A DNA stretch of 9,120 nt, taken from NCBI GenBank assembly GCA_020720525.1, contig DYON01000101.1, positions 1-9,120 on the forward strand, written 5' to 3'. Positions 1 to 7,419 of this stretch are shown piece after piece. The DNA comes from Acetofilamentum sp. GTDB lineage: Bacteria; Bacteroidota; Bacteroidia; Bacteroidales; DTU049. Positions within the stretch are counted from its first letter, which is position 1. Every line of letters begins with the position of its first letter. Both the position numbers and the translations under genes were made by a program. The notes under the pieces were generated by a model. The model was given only the letters and a program-made list of their open reading frames with translations. It did no database searches and was not told the origin of the DNA.

Positions 1-1239
1 CATCAATATGCCATGCAACTCATCGACAGCGGAAACGCATATTACGCATTCGATTCTGCCGAAGAACTCGACGCACTTCGCAAAGATGCCGAGTCGCGCA
101 AAGAAACTTTTCAGTACGACTGCCGTAGCCGCAACGGGCTGAACAATTCGCTAACAATTTCGTCCGAACAAACAAAGCAACGGCTCGAAAGTGGAGCACA
201 TTATACCATCAGGCTTAAAGTTCCTGAAAACACAACAATTGAATTCGACGATTTGATTCGTGGTCATGTGAGCGTGCGAAGCGAAAATATCGACGACAAA
301 GTTTTGTTCAAAAGCGATGGTATGCCCACCTATCATCTTGCCAATATTGTTGACGATCATTTAATGGAAATAACCCATGTGATTCGTGGCGAAGAATGGC
401 TTCCTTCGGCTCCGCTGCATGTTTTGCTTTATCGTTTTCTGGCTTGGCAAGCACCCTTGTTTGCACATTTGCCATTGCTACTCAAACCCGATGGCAACGG
501 AAAACTAAGCAAACGCGACGGCGACCGCATGGGATTCCCTGTATTCCCTCTGGAATGGAACGATCCGAAAACAGGCGAAAAAAGCTCGGGTTATCGCGAA
601 AGCGGTTATTTTGCCGAAGCATTTATCAACATGCTTGCTTTGCTAGGTTGGAATCCGGGCGACGAACGCGAAGTGATGACTGTGGAAGAAATGAGTCAAG
701 CATTTTCGCTCGAACGAGTGAGTAAAAGCGGCGCCAAATTCGACCCCGTAAAAGCTCGTTGGTTCAACCATCAATATATGATGCACAAACCCGTCGAAGA
801 GCTTGCTGCCGAATTTGAAAATGAGCTTAAAAAGCATGGCTTGGAACTATTCGACCACCAAACTATGCTCACCATCACTCAAATGCTGCGCGAGCGAGCC
901 GATTTTATAAAAGACCTTCCAGCCAGTGGTGCCTTCTTTTTTAAAGCTCCCACAGAATACAACGAAGTTGATTTGAAAAAACACAGCACAGCCGATTCGG
1001 GCACTTGGTTGGCATCGCTTTCGGCTATTTTTGCCACAACCGAATGGACGCAAGAAAATATCGACACAGCCATTAGCAGTTTTATAAGCAGCAATTCTGT
1101 TCCAGCTGGGAAGCTCTACAATATTTTGCGCATTGCTGTTGTTGGAAACTCTTCGGGACCACATCTGGCAGATATTCTATTTTTACTTGGGGCAGCTGAA
1201 ACAAGCAAAAGAATGGATTCTTTAATTGCAAATCTTTAA
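1..1239 (+). CDS. gltX: Glutamyl-tRNA synthetase, 5'-truncated by the window edge
   Basis: Class I aminoacyl-tRNA synthetase that charges tRNA-Glu with glutamate in the cytoplasm. The frame is open from base 1, so the gene begins outside the window. The in-frame ATG at 13 is an internal Met, since the residues around it (QLIDSGNAYYAF) belong inside the catalytic domain. The N-terminal HIGH region is therefore not visible. The KMSKS-type loop appears as KLSKR at 502-516, followed by RDGDRMGFPVFPLEW. The segment TGEKSSGYRESGYFAEAFINMLALLGWNPGD that follows (positions 571-663) is of the kind found in Bacteroidota GltX. The rest is the helical anticodon-binding part, ending in a GPHLADILFLLG segment, and stops at TAA 1237-1239. 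The Cys-rich zinc-binding insertion of E. coli GltX is absent: only one Cys (QYDCRSR, near 118) lies in that area. The visible part looks intact. Confidence 0.96.
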   Translation, partial: HQYAMQLIDSGNAYYAFDSAEELDALRKDAESRKETFQYDCRSRNGLNNSLTISSEQTKQRLESGAHYTIRLKVPENTTIEFDDLIRGHVSVRSENIDDKVLFKSDGMPTYHLANIVDDHLMEITHVIRGEEWLPSAPLHVLLYRFLAWQAPLFAHLPLLLKPDGNGKLSKRDGDRMGFPVFPLEWNDPKTGEKSSGYRESGYFAEAFINMLALLGWNPGDEREVMTVEEMSQAFSLERVSKSGAKFDPVKARWFNHQYMMHKPVEELAAEFENELKKHGLELFDHQTMLTITQMLRERADFIKDLPASGAFFFKAPTEYNEVDLKKHSTADSGTWLASLSAIFATTEWTQENIDTAISSFISSNSVPAGKLYNILRIAVVGNSSGPHLADILFLLGAAETSKRMDSLIANL

Positions 1240-1244
1240 TTCAT

Positions 1245-1262
1245 AGTACATTCTGCTGTACT
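1245..1262. repeat. Short inverted repeat after gltX, possible weak terminator
   Basis: AGTACA (1245-1250) and TGTACT (1257-1262) form a perfect 6-bp stem around the loop TTCTGC, six bases after the gltX stop. The stem is poor in G/C and no T-run follows, so it is a weak candidate for an intrinsic terminator. A second small palindromic stretch (CTGC 1264-1267 with GCAG 1273-1276) comes directly after it. Either could be chance. Confidence 0.25.
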
Positions 1263-1294
1263 TCTGCCATAAGCAGGCAATCAACAAAAAATAC

Positions 1295-1302
1295 TACTTT
1301 TG
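1295..1302 (+). promoter_or_regulatory. Bacteroidota-type -7 promoter box for the GH3-LysE pair
   Basis: TACTTTTG matches the Bacteroidota housekeeping -7 consensus TAnnTTTG exactly and lies 16 nt before the GH3 start codon at 1319. A transcript from it would have a leader of roughly 10 nt. No good TTTG -33 box is present at the usual spacing, so the call rests on the -7 box and its position. The bases before the ATG are A-rich (gtaaaaaca) without a Shine-Dalgarno sequence, as is usual in this phylum. Confidence 0.45.
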
Positions 1303-1318
1303 TAAAAACATTCGAAGC

Positions 1319-2848
1319 ATGCCAATCATAGGGAGTTTAATTAAAAGCGCTATTGAGCTTAAAAGCAAAATGCCAACCGAAAAGCGCAAGCCCTCGCCTA
1401 TCGCTCAGCAAAAAAAAGTGTTGACAAAGCTTTTACGCAAAGCTCAACTCACAGCATTTGGGGAGAATTACAAGTTTTCAGAACTTTTGAAAAATGCAGA
1501 ACTTTTCGAAGCATTTCAACAAACTGTTCCTATTCACGACTACAACAAAATGCACAACGACTGGTGGTATCGAACACTGGCTGGCGAAGCGTATGTTTGC
1601 TGGCCTGGCAGGGTGAAATATTTTGCATTGAGTTCGGGCACCAGCGAAGCATCGAGTAAATACATTCCAGTTACTCCCGAAATGCTACGTGCAATCAAAC
1701 GCACCAGTGTAAGGCAGCTAGTTGCTTTGGCTCGCTACGATATTCCCTCCGACTTTTTCAAGCGCGGCATACTAATGTTGGGTGGATCGACTCATCTGCA
1801 GTACAACGGAACCTATTACGAAGGCGATTTGAGTGGAATAACTACCAGCAGCATTCCATTTTGGTTTCAACACCACTACAAGCCTGGAAAGCGCATCAGT
1901 CGCGAACGCAATTGGGAAACAAAGCTCGAAGAGATTATACGCAAAGCTCCCGAGTGGGATATTGGAGCCATTGTTGGTGTTCCGGCATGGTTTCAGATTT
2001 TGCTTACCCGCATCATCGAAAAATACAATCTCAACAATATTCACGAGCTTTGGCCCAACTTGAGCATTTTTACGCATGGTGGCGTTAGCTTTGCACCGTA
2101 CCAAAAAAGTTTTGAGAAACTGCTCGGAAAGCCAATGACCTATATCGAAACCTATCTGGCTTCGGAAGGATTCATTGCTTTCCAAACTGAGTCCGAAAGC
2201 CGATCTATGTCGTTGGTTCTCGACAATGGCATTTTTTATGAGTTTGTTCCTTTCAACGACAACAATTTCGACACCGAAGGTAATATAGATCCAAAATCCA
2301 AAACTTTCACCATCGACCAAATTGAAGAAGGTAAAGAATATGCACTGCTTCTGAGCTCTGTATCGGGTGCATGGCGCTATCTGATTGGCGATGTTGTGAA
2401 AATATCAAATCTTGCTTCGCCCCAAATTCAGATTGTAGGACGCACCAAGCACTATTTAAGCATTTGTGGCGAACACCTCAGCCAAGAAAATATGAACCGC
2501 GCAATCGAATTGTTCGAGCACGACTTCAATATTTCTATTCCAGAATTTACCGTTGCAGGGTTGCCTCACGACAATATGTTCAAACACAAATGGTGGATTG
2601 GCTCCGACGACCCAATCGATGCAGAAGTTGCGGTAAAAGCTATTGACGAAAACCTAAAACAACTCAACGACGACTACCGAGTTGAACGCATTGCTGCGAT
2701 TCGAAAAGTGGAAGTGGAAGTACTGCCACTTAATGTTTTTTACGATTGGATGGCCGCACAAGGCAAAGTTGGAGCATCGCATAAATTTCCCAGAGTAATG
2801 AAAAAACACCTGCCCGATTGGCTCGAATACCTAGATAAAAGAAAATAA
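1319..2848 (+). CDS. GH3-family acyl-adenylate-forming enzyme (GH3 auxin-responsive promoter family protein)
   Basis: A 509-residue cytosolic protein of the GH3 branch of the ANL adenylating enzymes. Plant GH3 proteins activate a carboxylic acid (indole-acetic or jasmonic acid, for example) with ATP and join it to an amino acid. The substrates of bacterial members are mostly unknown. Motifs in family order: the phosphate-binding loop SSGTSE (residues 105-110, within ALSSGTSEASSKYIPVT); ETYLASEGFIAFQ (277-289, the Y..SE motif that contacts the adenine/acyl-AMP); and WRYLIGDVV (352-360, the Y..GD ATP-ribose motif). The hinge to the C-terminal lid follows at GRTKHYLSICGEHLSQENM (374-392), and near the end KVGASHKFPRVMK (483-495) is typical of the family's C-terminal lid. 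It is shorter than plant GH3 proteins (about 600 residues) but all motifs are present, so it is probably active. There is no signal peptide. ATG 1319 gives the canonical start. The stop overlaps the next gene's ATG by one base, which points to translational coupling with a LysE-type exporter. Confident in the family, not in the substrate. Confidence 0.93.
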   Translation: MPIIGSLIKSAIELKSKMPTEKRKPSPIAQQKKVLTKLLRKAQLTAFGENYKFSELLKNAELFEAFQQTVPIHDYNKMHNDWWYRTLAGEAYVCWPGRVKYFALSSGTSEASSKYIPVTPEMLRAIKRTSVRQLVALARYDIPSDFFKRGILMLGGSTHLQYNGTYYEGDLSGITTSSIPFWFQHHYKPGKRISRERNWETKLEEIIRKAPEWDIGAIVGVPAWFQILLTRIIEKYNLNNIHELWPNLSIFTHGGVSFAPYQKSFEKLLGKPMTYIETYLASEGFIAFQTESESRSMSLVLDNGIFYEFVPFNDNNFDTEGNIDPKSKTFTIDQIEEGKEYALLLSSVSGAWRYLIGDVVKISNLASPQIQIVGRTKHYLSICGEHLSQENMNRAIELFEHDFNISIPEFTVAGLPHDNMFKHKWWIGSDDPIDAEVAVKAIDENLKQLNDDYRVERIAAIRKVEVEVLPLNVFYDWMAAQGKVGASHKFPRVMKKHLPDWLEYLDKRK

Positions 2849-3498
2849 TGAATGTAGCGGAAATGTTAGGTGTTTTTATTGAAGGCATGCTGCTTGGGCT
2901 TGTTTTGGCAGTTACATTGGGTCCTGCCTTTTTTACCATTATTCAAACATCTATCGATAGAGGTTTCAAATCGGCATTTATTTTTGCCATTGGAATCTCG
3001 CTTAGCGATATATTCATCATTTTCATTTCGTTTCTTGGTCTTTCCAATTTCATCGAAACAGGGAAAAATCAAATTTACAGTGGTATTATTGGTGGAATAA
3101 TTCTCGTTTTATATGGAATTTATGCCTATTCCAAAAAACCCGACATTCTTCGACGTCGCGCAAGTACGCTGAAAACACCTGCGAAAAAAATCAGCAATTT
3201 TACCTATTTGGTGAAAGGCTTTTTTCTCAATATTGCCAATCCATTTATTATTATTTTTTGGATCACAATTATTGGCTATATCTCTCAACGTGCTGAATAT
3301 GGTCATCTTAACGAAACAGCTATCATTTTCTTTTCGGGTACTATTTTTACTATTTTTAGCACCGATTTGTTGAAGAGTTTCATTGGATTCAAAATCAAAA
3401 GATATCTCAAGCCACGAGTGCAATTGCTTATCAATAGAATTGTTGGAATCTCACTTGCTGTTTTTGGCATAGCCTTGATTGTTAGACTTTTGTGGTAG
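2848..3498 (+). CDS. LysE family transporter (amino acid / metabolite exporter)
   Basis: A 216-residue inner-membrane protein of the LysE/RhtB superfamily, whose known members export lysine, arginine, threonine, homoserine or related small molecules. About six hydrophobic segments are visible, near residues 7-30, 40-64, 75-94, 122-146, 156-176 and 193-214. The family's N-terminal signature is clear: GLVLAVTLGPAFF (17-29, with the conserved G-P pair) followed by GFKSAFIFAIGISLSD (39-54). The second half carries GFFLNIANPF (124-133), the usual N-P motif of the fourth helix. A basic loop (KKPDILRRRAS, 96-106) separates the two halves. The start ATG (2848-2850) shares one base with the GH3 stop codon (TAATG), so the two are probably translated from one mRNA. 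Length and topology are normal for the family. The exported compound cannot be read from the sequence. Confidence 0.9.
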   Translation: MNVAEMLGVFIEGMLLGLVLAVTLGPAFFTIIQTSIDRGFKSAFIFAIGISLSDIFIIFISFLGLSNFIETGKNQIYSGIIGGIILVLYGIYAYSKKPDILRRRASTLKTPAKKISNFTYLVKGFFLNIANPFIIIFWITIIGYISQRAEYGHLNETAIIFFSGTIFTIFSTDLLKSFIGFKIKRYLKPRVQLLINRIVGISLAVFGIALIVRLLW

Positions 3499-3631
3499 AA
3501 GTGTTTATTTGTTTTGAATCGACGAAAGCAGCAATCTGATTCGCTTTGCAGGGAAAGAACAAATTTGCGAATTGGTGAACTCAAAAGTAACGTTGGTGAA
3601 AATGGTGCATATACCGGTTCAATAACACTGG
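3499..3631. other. Convergent intergenic region between LysE and CapA genes
   Basis: This 133-bp gap lies between two genes whose 3' ends face each other. I see no convincing gene and no strong GC-rich hairpin with a T-tract. There are only short imperfect inverted repeats: ATTCGC at 3539-3544 against GCGAAT at 3567-3572, and AAAGC against GCTTT at 3525-3547. None is long enough to call a bidirectional terminator. Confidence 0.5.
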
Positions 3632-4792
3632 CTAACGTTCTACTTCGGTGAATTTATCGATGGCATTCATCTTTTCGCGCGTGTCTGCCATCACCGAAGC
3701 AAAATCTTCTTGATCTTCTTTGTTGGGAATATATTTATCTAGATTTTTTTCGGTCATGATGCCTGGCATAAGAAAATAGCCTGGGCGTATATCATTTTTG
3801 TATCGGTAGAATGGAATATACCTAACATTAGAAATTTCGGGTTTACCGTAACGCGTCTTTTTTAAGGTAAAACCCACCAAAAGACCTGCATCGGTAGGAT
3901 GGTCTTTTTGGTTTGAAATGAAATTGCCCATCGACCACATGACTAATTTTTCGTTCATGCTTCCAATGGGAGTAACCAATTCCATTGGCTGCACCACGTG
4001 TGGATGACTTCCGATAATCACATCGGCTCCGTTGCGCCAAAGAAAATCGGCAATAGCTTTTTGGCTGCTATTGGGTTTGGGCTGATATTCTTCGCCCCAA
4101 TGAATTGAAACTATGATGGCATCCACATTTTGAGCTTTTGCTTTTTTGAAGTCTTCGGACATTTGAATGGTATCGATATCGTTCACAATATATGGTTCTG
4201 GAGCTTTAATACCATTGGTGCCATAGGTGCAATTGAGAATTGCAATCTTCCAGTTTTTGGTTTGAAGAATAAATGGATATTTTGCAGTTCGCTCGGCTTG
4301 ATTGCGAAAAACACCTGTGTGCCACATCTTTACACTGTCGGCAAAATCGAGATTTCCTTCTATTCCAGAGCCACCTCTGTCGCATGCATGATTGTTGGCG
4401 AAAACGAAAAAATTAAATCCAGCTCTCACCAAAGCATCGGCATATTCTTTTGGTGCACTAAATTTCGGATAGCCGCTATATGGAGCACCAGCAAGTGTAG
4501 TTTCAAAATTGACAAGTCGTACATCGGCCGATTTAATAATGGGTCGAATATAGGTGTAGCACGAATCGAATTCGGCAATACCCGTTTCGGGGTTTTTGGC
4601 AGAGGTGTATTGTGGCAAATGCATCATAGCATCGCCAGTTACCCAAAAAGTAATGGAGTCGGTTTCGTCAATCAGTGCTAAAGATTTTTGAGGCATCAAA
4701 TTCTTTCCGCTTCCAAATGGATTGAACAATATCAACACAGCAATTATGACCACAACTGGTGCCGCAAAAAGGAATATTTTTTTCTGTTTCAT
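3632..4792 (-). CDS. CapA/PgsA-family protein (metallophosphatase fold), membrane-anchored
   Basis: A 386-residue protein of the CapA (PGA_cap) family, named for the Bacillus capsule protein CapA of poly-gamma-glutamate synthesis. The family has a calcineurin-like metallophosphatase fold. One N-terminal hydrophobic segment (about residues 6-24 after a KQKK start) should anchor it in the inner membrane with the domain outside the cytoplasm. Numbering from MKQKK, the motifs are GDAMMH (53-58), NFETTL (95-100), ANNHACDRG (132-140), SIHWGEEY (229-236), IGSHPHVVQP (260-269) and WSMGNFISNQ (286-295). These carry the expected metal-ligand and catalytic Asp, Asn, Glu and His residues. No CapB/CapC ligase or transporter genes adjoin it, so a poly-glutamate role is doubtful and a general envelope hydrolase role is equally possible. 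I chose the ATG at 4792; the frame extends one codon to TTG 4795, a less likely start. It begins 7 nt after the upstream gene's stop, fitting an operon, and may also have its own -7 box. Confidence 0.92.
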   Translation of the reverse strand: MKQKKIFLFAAPVVVIIAVLILFNPFGSGKNLMPQKSLALIDETDSITFWVTGDAMMHLPQYTSAKNPETGIAEFDSCYTYIRPIIKSADVRLVNFETTLAGAPYSGYPKFSAPKEYADALVRAGFNFFVFANNHACDRGGSGIEGNLDFADSVKMWHTGVFRNQAERTAKYPFILQTKNWKIAILNCTYGTNGIKAPEPYIVNDIDTIQMSEDFKKAKAQNVDAIIVSIHWGEEYQPKPNSSQKAIADFLWRNGADVIIGSHPHVVQPMELVTPIGSMNEKLVMWSMGNFISNQKDHPTDAGLLVGFTLKKTRYGKPEISNVRYIPFYRYKNDIRPGYFLMPGIMTEKNLDKYIPNKEDQEDFASVMADTREKMNAIDKFTEVER

Positions 4793-4799
4793 CAAAATT

Positions 4800-6233
4800 C
4801 TATTTGTGTTGCAAAAGTAAGGGTAATGTGTAAAACGAATCGGAAAAAGTAATTCGTATCATATACAATCCATCCGAAATATTGTCAGGCGAAATGGGTT
4901 CGTTGCTGTAAACTTCGCTATTGAAAACTTCAATGCCTTGAAGGTTGAAAAGTTGAACCGCAGCTTTTTCCTCTACTTGAAAATTGATGCGAAATTCACC
5001 CAATGAAGGATTGGGATATACAACAATATCTTTTCTTTGATATTTCGACAGAGGTGTATAATGTGCGTAGTCGCTTTCGTTGTAATCATGAGGATCCACA
5101 GTTTTCACGAGAAAAATATTGGTAACTCCGGGTCCATGGCTTTTTGTTGTTCCAATAAACACCATGCCTCCATCTGCAGCAAAATCGAGATCGGCTCCTT
5201 CGTCTTCTTGTAGCCCGCCATAGTAATAGTAATATGCATAACTTGCGCTATCGATCCAATGACCAACATCGCTGTTTCCAAATCCGAAATAATAGGAAAA
5301 AGTGCTGCCAGTTAAATGCGAAACATTACATGTGTCGCTTATACAGCGACGAATATTTTTTAAAAAATAAGCTGGGCTGAAAAAATCGACCATAGGCGAG
5401 CCATTTTCTGCAATCAATGCTCCGTACATTCTAAACAAAGTGGCAGTGTCGTGCCGCATGGTTCCATAACATAAAATCCGTTTGAAAGTGTCGGTTTGCA
5501 AAGTGTTGATTACAATTGCTGACGAATCGGGGAACGAATTAAAGGTCCAAATGGTATCGAGATTGAAATCGAAGCGCCATATTCGGCTGATTGTTGAGTC
5601 GTTCGATTGTATATAGCTGTTCGATGCAAGAAGCAGATTGTCGTTGCTGGTGGTGTCGATATACACACCTTTGTCGTCGTAGCCGGCATTTATGCGTTTG
5701 CAAAGCAAGGAGTCGCCAGTAGCACCATCGAGTTTGTAAATAATGATATCTTGGTCGGCAGTGTCGTTGGCAAAAGCATAGCCCGTGAGCCAAACATTTC
5801 CATATTTATCGCTTGTAGTACAGTATCCTTGATCCCAAACTGGTGTGCCAAATGTTTTCTCCCAAAGAACGTTTCCCGATGAGCTAACACGGGCTGCAAA
5901 CATGTTGTAATCGGCTCCCTGCAACACAGTTCCGCAAATTACAACCGAAGTGTCGTCGTGGCGCGAAAGATTTTCGCAGGTTGAAAGGATGTATGAATTG
6001 AAATAAACTTCCCAAACAATATTTCCAGTCGAATTTATTTTGAACAACCATGCCGACGACTGACCACCAAATGTTTCGCGATTTCCTGCCAAAATATAGG
6101 TTGTGTCTTCGAATGCAACAATTCCTTTTCCTTCGTTGAAAGTACCTTCGTTTCCATACGTTCTAATGAAGGCATTTTGGCTAAAAGCAATGGAAACAAG
6201 CAAAAATGCAGTTAAACTAAAAAATACTTTCAT
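4800..6233 (-). CDS. Secreted beta-propeller-like protein with T9SS C-terminal sorting domain
   Basis: A 477-residue exported protein. A signal peptide covers residues 1-18 (MKVFF, hydrophobic core, then IAFS before QNAF), with signal peptidase I cleavage likely near S18. The body holds loosely repeated units in which a hydrophobic strand ends in a G-N-x-x-W-E turn: AWLFKINSTGNIVWE (61-75), MFAARVSSSGNVLWEKTFG (111-129) and IIIYKLDGATGDSL (163-176), plus a weaker copy near 218-233. Their spacing of about 50 residues suggests beta-propeller blades. A tyrosine-rich stretch (YAYYYYYGG, 332-340) follows. The C-terminal 75 or so residues fit a type A T9SS sorting domain: VVYPNPSLGEFRI (404-416), VQLFNLQGIEV (426-436) and ISDGLYMIRI (452-461). 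The protein should therefore cross the outer membrane by T9SS and be attached to the surface or released. Its start overlaps the end of the preceding barrel gene by 17 bp. No catalytic motif is evident. Confident in export, not in function. Confidence 0.84.
   Translation of the reverse strand: MKVFFSLTAFLLVSIAFSQNAFIRTYGNEGTFNEGKGIVAFEDTTYILAGNRETFGGQSSAWLFKINSTGNIVWEVYFNSYILSTCENLSRHDDTSVVICGTVLQGADYNMFAARVSSSGNVLWEKTFGTPVWDQGYCTTSDKYGNVWLTGYAFANDTADQDIIIYKLDGATGDSLLCKRINAGYDDKGVYIDTTSNDNLLLASNSYIQSNDSTISRIWRFDFNLDTIWTFNSFPDSSAIVINTLQTDTFKRILCYGTMRHDTATLFRMYGALIAENGSPMVDFFSPAYFLKNIRRCISDTCNVSHLTGSTFSYYFGFGNSDVGHWIDSASYAYYYYYGGLQEDEGADLDFAADGGMVFIGTTKSHGPGVTNIFLVKTVDPHDYNESDYAHYTPLSKYQRKDIVVYPNPSLGEFRINFQVEEKAAVQLFNLQGIEVFNSEVYSNEPISPDNISDGLYMIRITFSDSFYTLPLLLQHK
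4812..4819 (-). promoter_or_regulatory. Possible internal -7 promoter box for the CapA-family gene
   Basis: On the minus strand this reads TACTTTTG, an exact match to the Bacteroidota -7 consensus TAnnTTTG and the same octamer as before the GH3 gene. It ends 19 nt before the ATG at 4792 and lies inside the last codons of the upstream T9SS gene. No matching TTTG -33 box is seen at the normal spacing. It could be a chance result of Leu/Pro codons (it sits within the codons for PLLLQ). Confidence 0.33.
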
Positions 6234-7419
6234 TTTGGCTGATTTTAAAGGTCAGTTTCGATTCGAGAATATATGAAACTGGTGCCGATTGGTTCGAAAA
6301 CGACATCATCGATGGCGAACAAAGCGAAAAGATAAAGTTTCCTGCAATTCGAGCTTCAATTCCTAAGCCAATATTAAAACCACCGTAACCACCATATTTC
6401 ATGGGAACAACAGCTTTTACCTTGGCTTTTTCGGGCCATGAAATGTTGAGACTAATTCGAGGCGAAAATGCGGGCAATCCAATTTGCAAAACCGAAAGCT
6501 CAAATCCGAAATTGTGATACTTGGTTTGGCATTGACCAAAAATCATGTAAGGAAGCGATGAATTCAATTGTGTGGTATCGCCATCCAAAGCCAAAGCCGA
6601 TTCGAACTGGTTGAGCTCGTTGTCAACTGCTGCGCTGAAATGCGAAAGGTCGTCGATGTTGATCCCCGTGAAATACAGCAAAGTATCGCGTTGCGTGCTA
6701 ATCGATTTACGATTGAACCACACATATCCGAGATTGGATGCAAGGATTTTCCAATTGAATTGGCCAGTTTGTCCACCAATTCCAACTTCGGCAGCAAACC
6801 CAATCCCTTTTACCATTGGATAGCTGTTGCTGCGTTCGTATTGACCAGTAAGTTGCACCGAAACGCTGTCGGCCGATGCCGAAGTGAAAAACGAAGAGTT
6901 CCCAAAATCTATATTTCCATACGAATAAACCATTGCTGGGCCAGCTCCAGCAAAAACACGTATCGATTCTGTAATGTGAAATCCAGCTCCAACAATTGCT
7001 GTCGAAAAATGCCAAAGCTCAAGCCGCGCCGGATTCATTGGTACTTCTTCGCCAACAAGACTGTTGTTGCCAGTAAAAGCCAATTGAAACAGTTTCTGCG
7101 GAAATTCAATACCAATCATCGATTGATGCGAGGCAGAAATATAGGGCGAAAACTTTTTGTTGTCGTTAAAACGGAATTCGGCGCGGTTGAGTGTGAAAAA
7201 TCCTATCTTATTTTTATTGCCGAGTTGGCTCACTGCATCCCATTTTGTAGTTGAATCGATAAAGGAACCTCCGTAAAAGGCATTGAAAAACGTGGTGGTG
7301 AGAGTTGCACTTTCGATGGAGCTGAGCGAATAGATGTCGAACTCGGGTGCAACCTTATCCTGAGCATGCGAAAAGCATACGGCAAACACAAAGAAAAAAA
7401 CAAAACCAGCACGTATCAT
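6217..7419 (-). CDS. Predicted outer-membrane beta-barrel protein, DUF5723-like
   Basis: A 400-residue protein with a signal peptide (MIRAGF, then a Phe/Val-rich core, with cleavage near SHA|QD at residues 19-20). The rest is rich in alternating hydrophobic and polar strands with frequent Gly and aromatic residues, and it ends in Phe (NESIF), all as expected for an outer-membrane barrel. The segment NKIGFFTLNRAEFRF...SASHQSMIGIEFP.KLFQLAFTGNNSLVGE (about residues 69-125) resembles the Bacteroidota family DUF5723, whose members are outer-membrane proteins of unknown function, but this is recognition from memory, not a search. The ATG at 7419 overlaps the lipoprotein stop in an ATGA arrangement, which strongly supports this start and translational coupling. 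The 3' end overlaps the T9SS cargo gene by 17 bp. It may be a surface-anchoring or assembly partner of its neighbours; that is inference. Confidence 0.76.
   Translation of the reverse strand: MIRAGFVFFFVFAVCFSHAQDKVAPEFDIYSLSSIESATLTTTFFNAFYGGSFIDSTTKWDAVSQLGNKNKIGFFTLNRAEFRFNDNKKFSPYISASHQSMIGIEFPQKLFQLAFTGNNSLVGEEVPMNPARLELWHFSTAIVGAGFHITESIRVFAGAGPAMVYSYGNIDFGNSSFFTSASADSVSVQLTGQYERSNSYPMVKGIGFAAEVGIGGQTGQFNWKILASNLGYVWFNRKSISTQRDTLLYFTGINIDDLSHFSAAVDNELNQFESALALDGDTTQLNSSLPYMIFGQCQTKYHNFGFELSVLQIGLPAFSPRISLNISWPEKAKVKAVVPMKYGGYGGFNIGLGIEARIAGNFIFSLCSPSMMSFSNQSAPVSYILESKLTFKISQNESIF

Noticed and set aside
13..15. ATG at 13 as the start of gltX
   Set aside because: The frame is open upstream to base 1 and the residues here correspond to an internal part of the catalytic domain, so the real start lies outside the window.
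1245..1276. Two adjacent small palindromes read as a gltX terminator
   Set aside because: The stems are short, the first is A/T-rich, and no T-run follows. Listed only as a low-confidence repeat.
1772..2320. A 182-codon open frame on the minus strand inside the GH3 gene
   Set aside because: Antisense to a motif-complete GH3 gene, with no start context or homology pattern. Shadow frame.
3499..3631. Bidirectional terminator in the convergent gap
   Set aside because: Only 5- to 6-bp inverted repeats with long loops and no T-tract. This is within chance expectation.
4130..4681. A 183-codon open frame on the plus strand opposite the CapA-family gene
   Set aside because: Antisense to a gene with all its conserved motifs. 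The translation is rich in Cys, Phe and Trp with no plausible fold.
3632..4792. Poly-gamma-glutamate capsule locus
   Set aside because: Only a CapA-type protein is present. No CapB-type ligase or CapC-type membrane partner is visible, so the capsule label is not justified.
6568..7254. A 228-codon open frame on the plus strand opposite the outer-membrane barrel gene
   Set aside because: It lies wholly antisense to a gene with a signal peptide and family resemblance, and its translation is Cys/Arg/Lys/Ser-rich without a domain pattern. It is a shadow frame.
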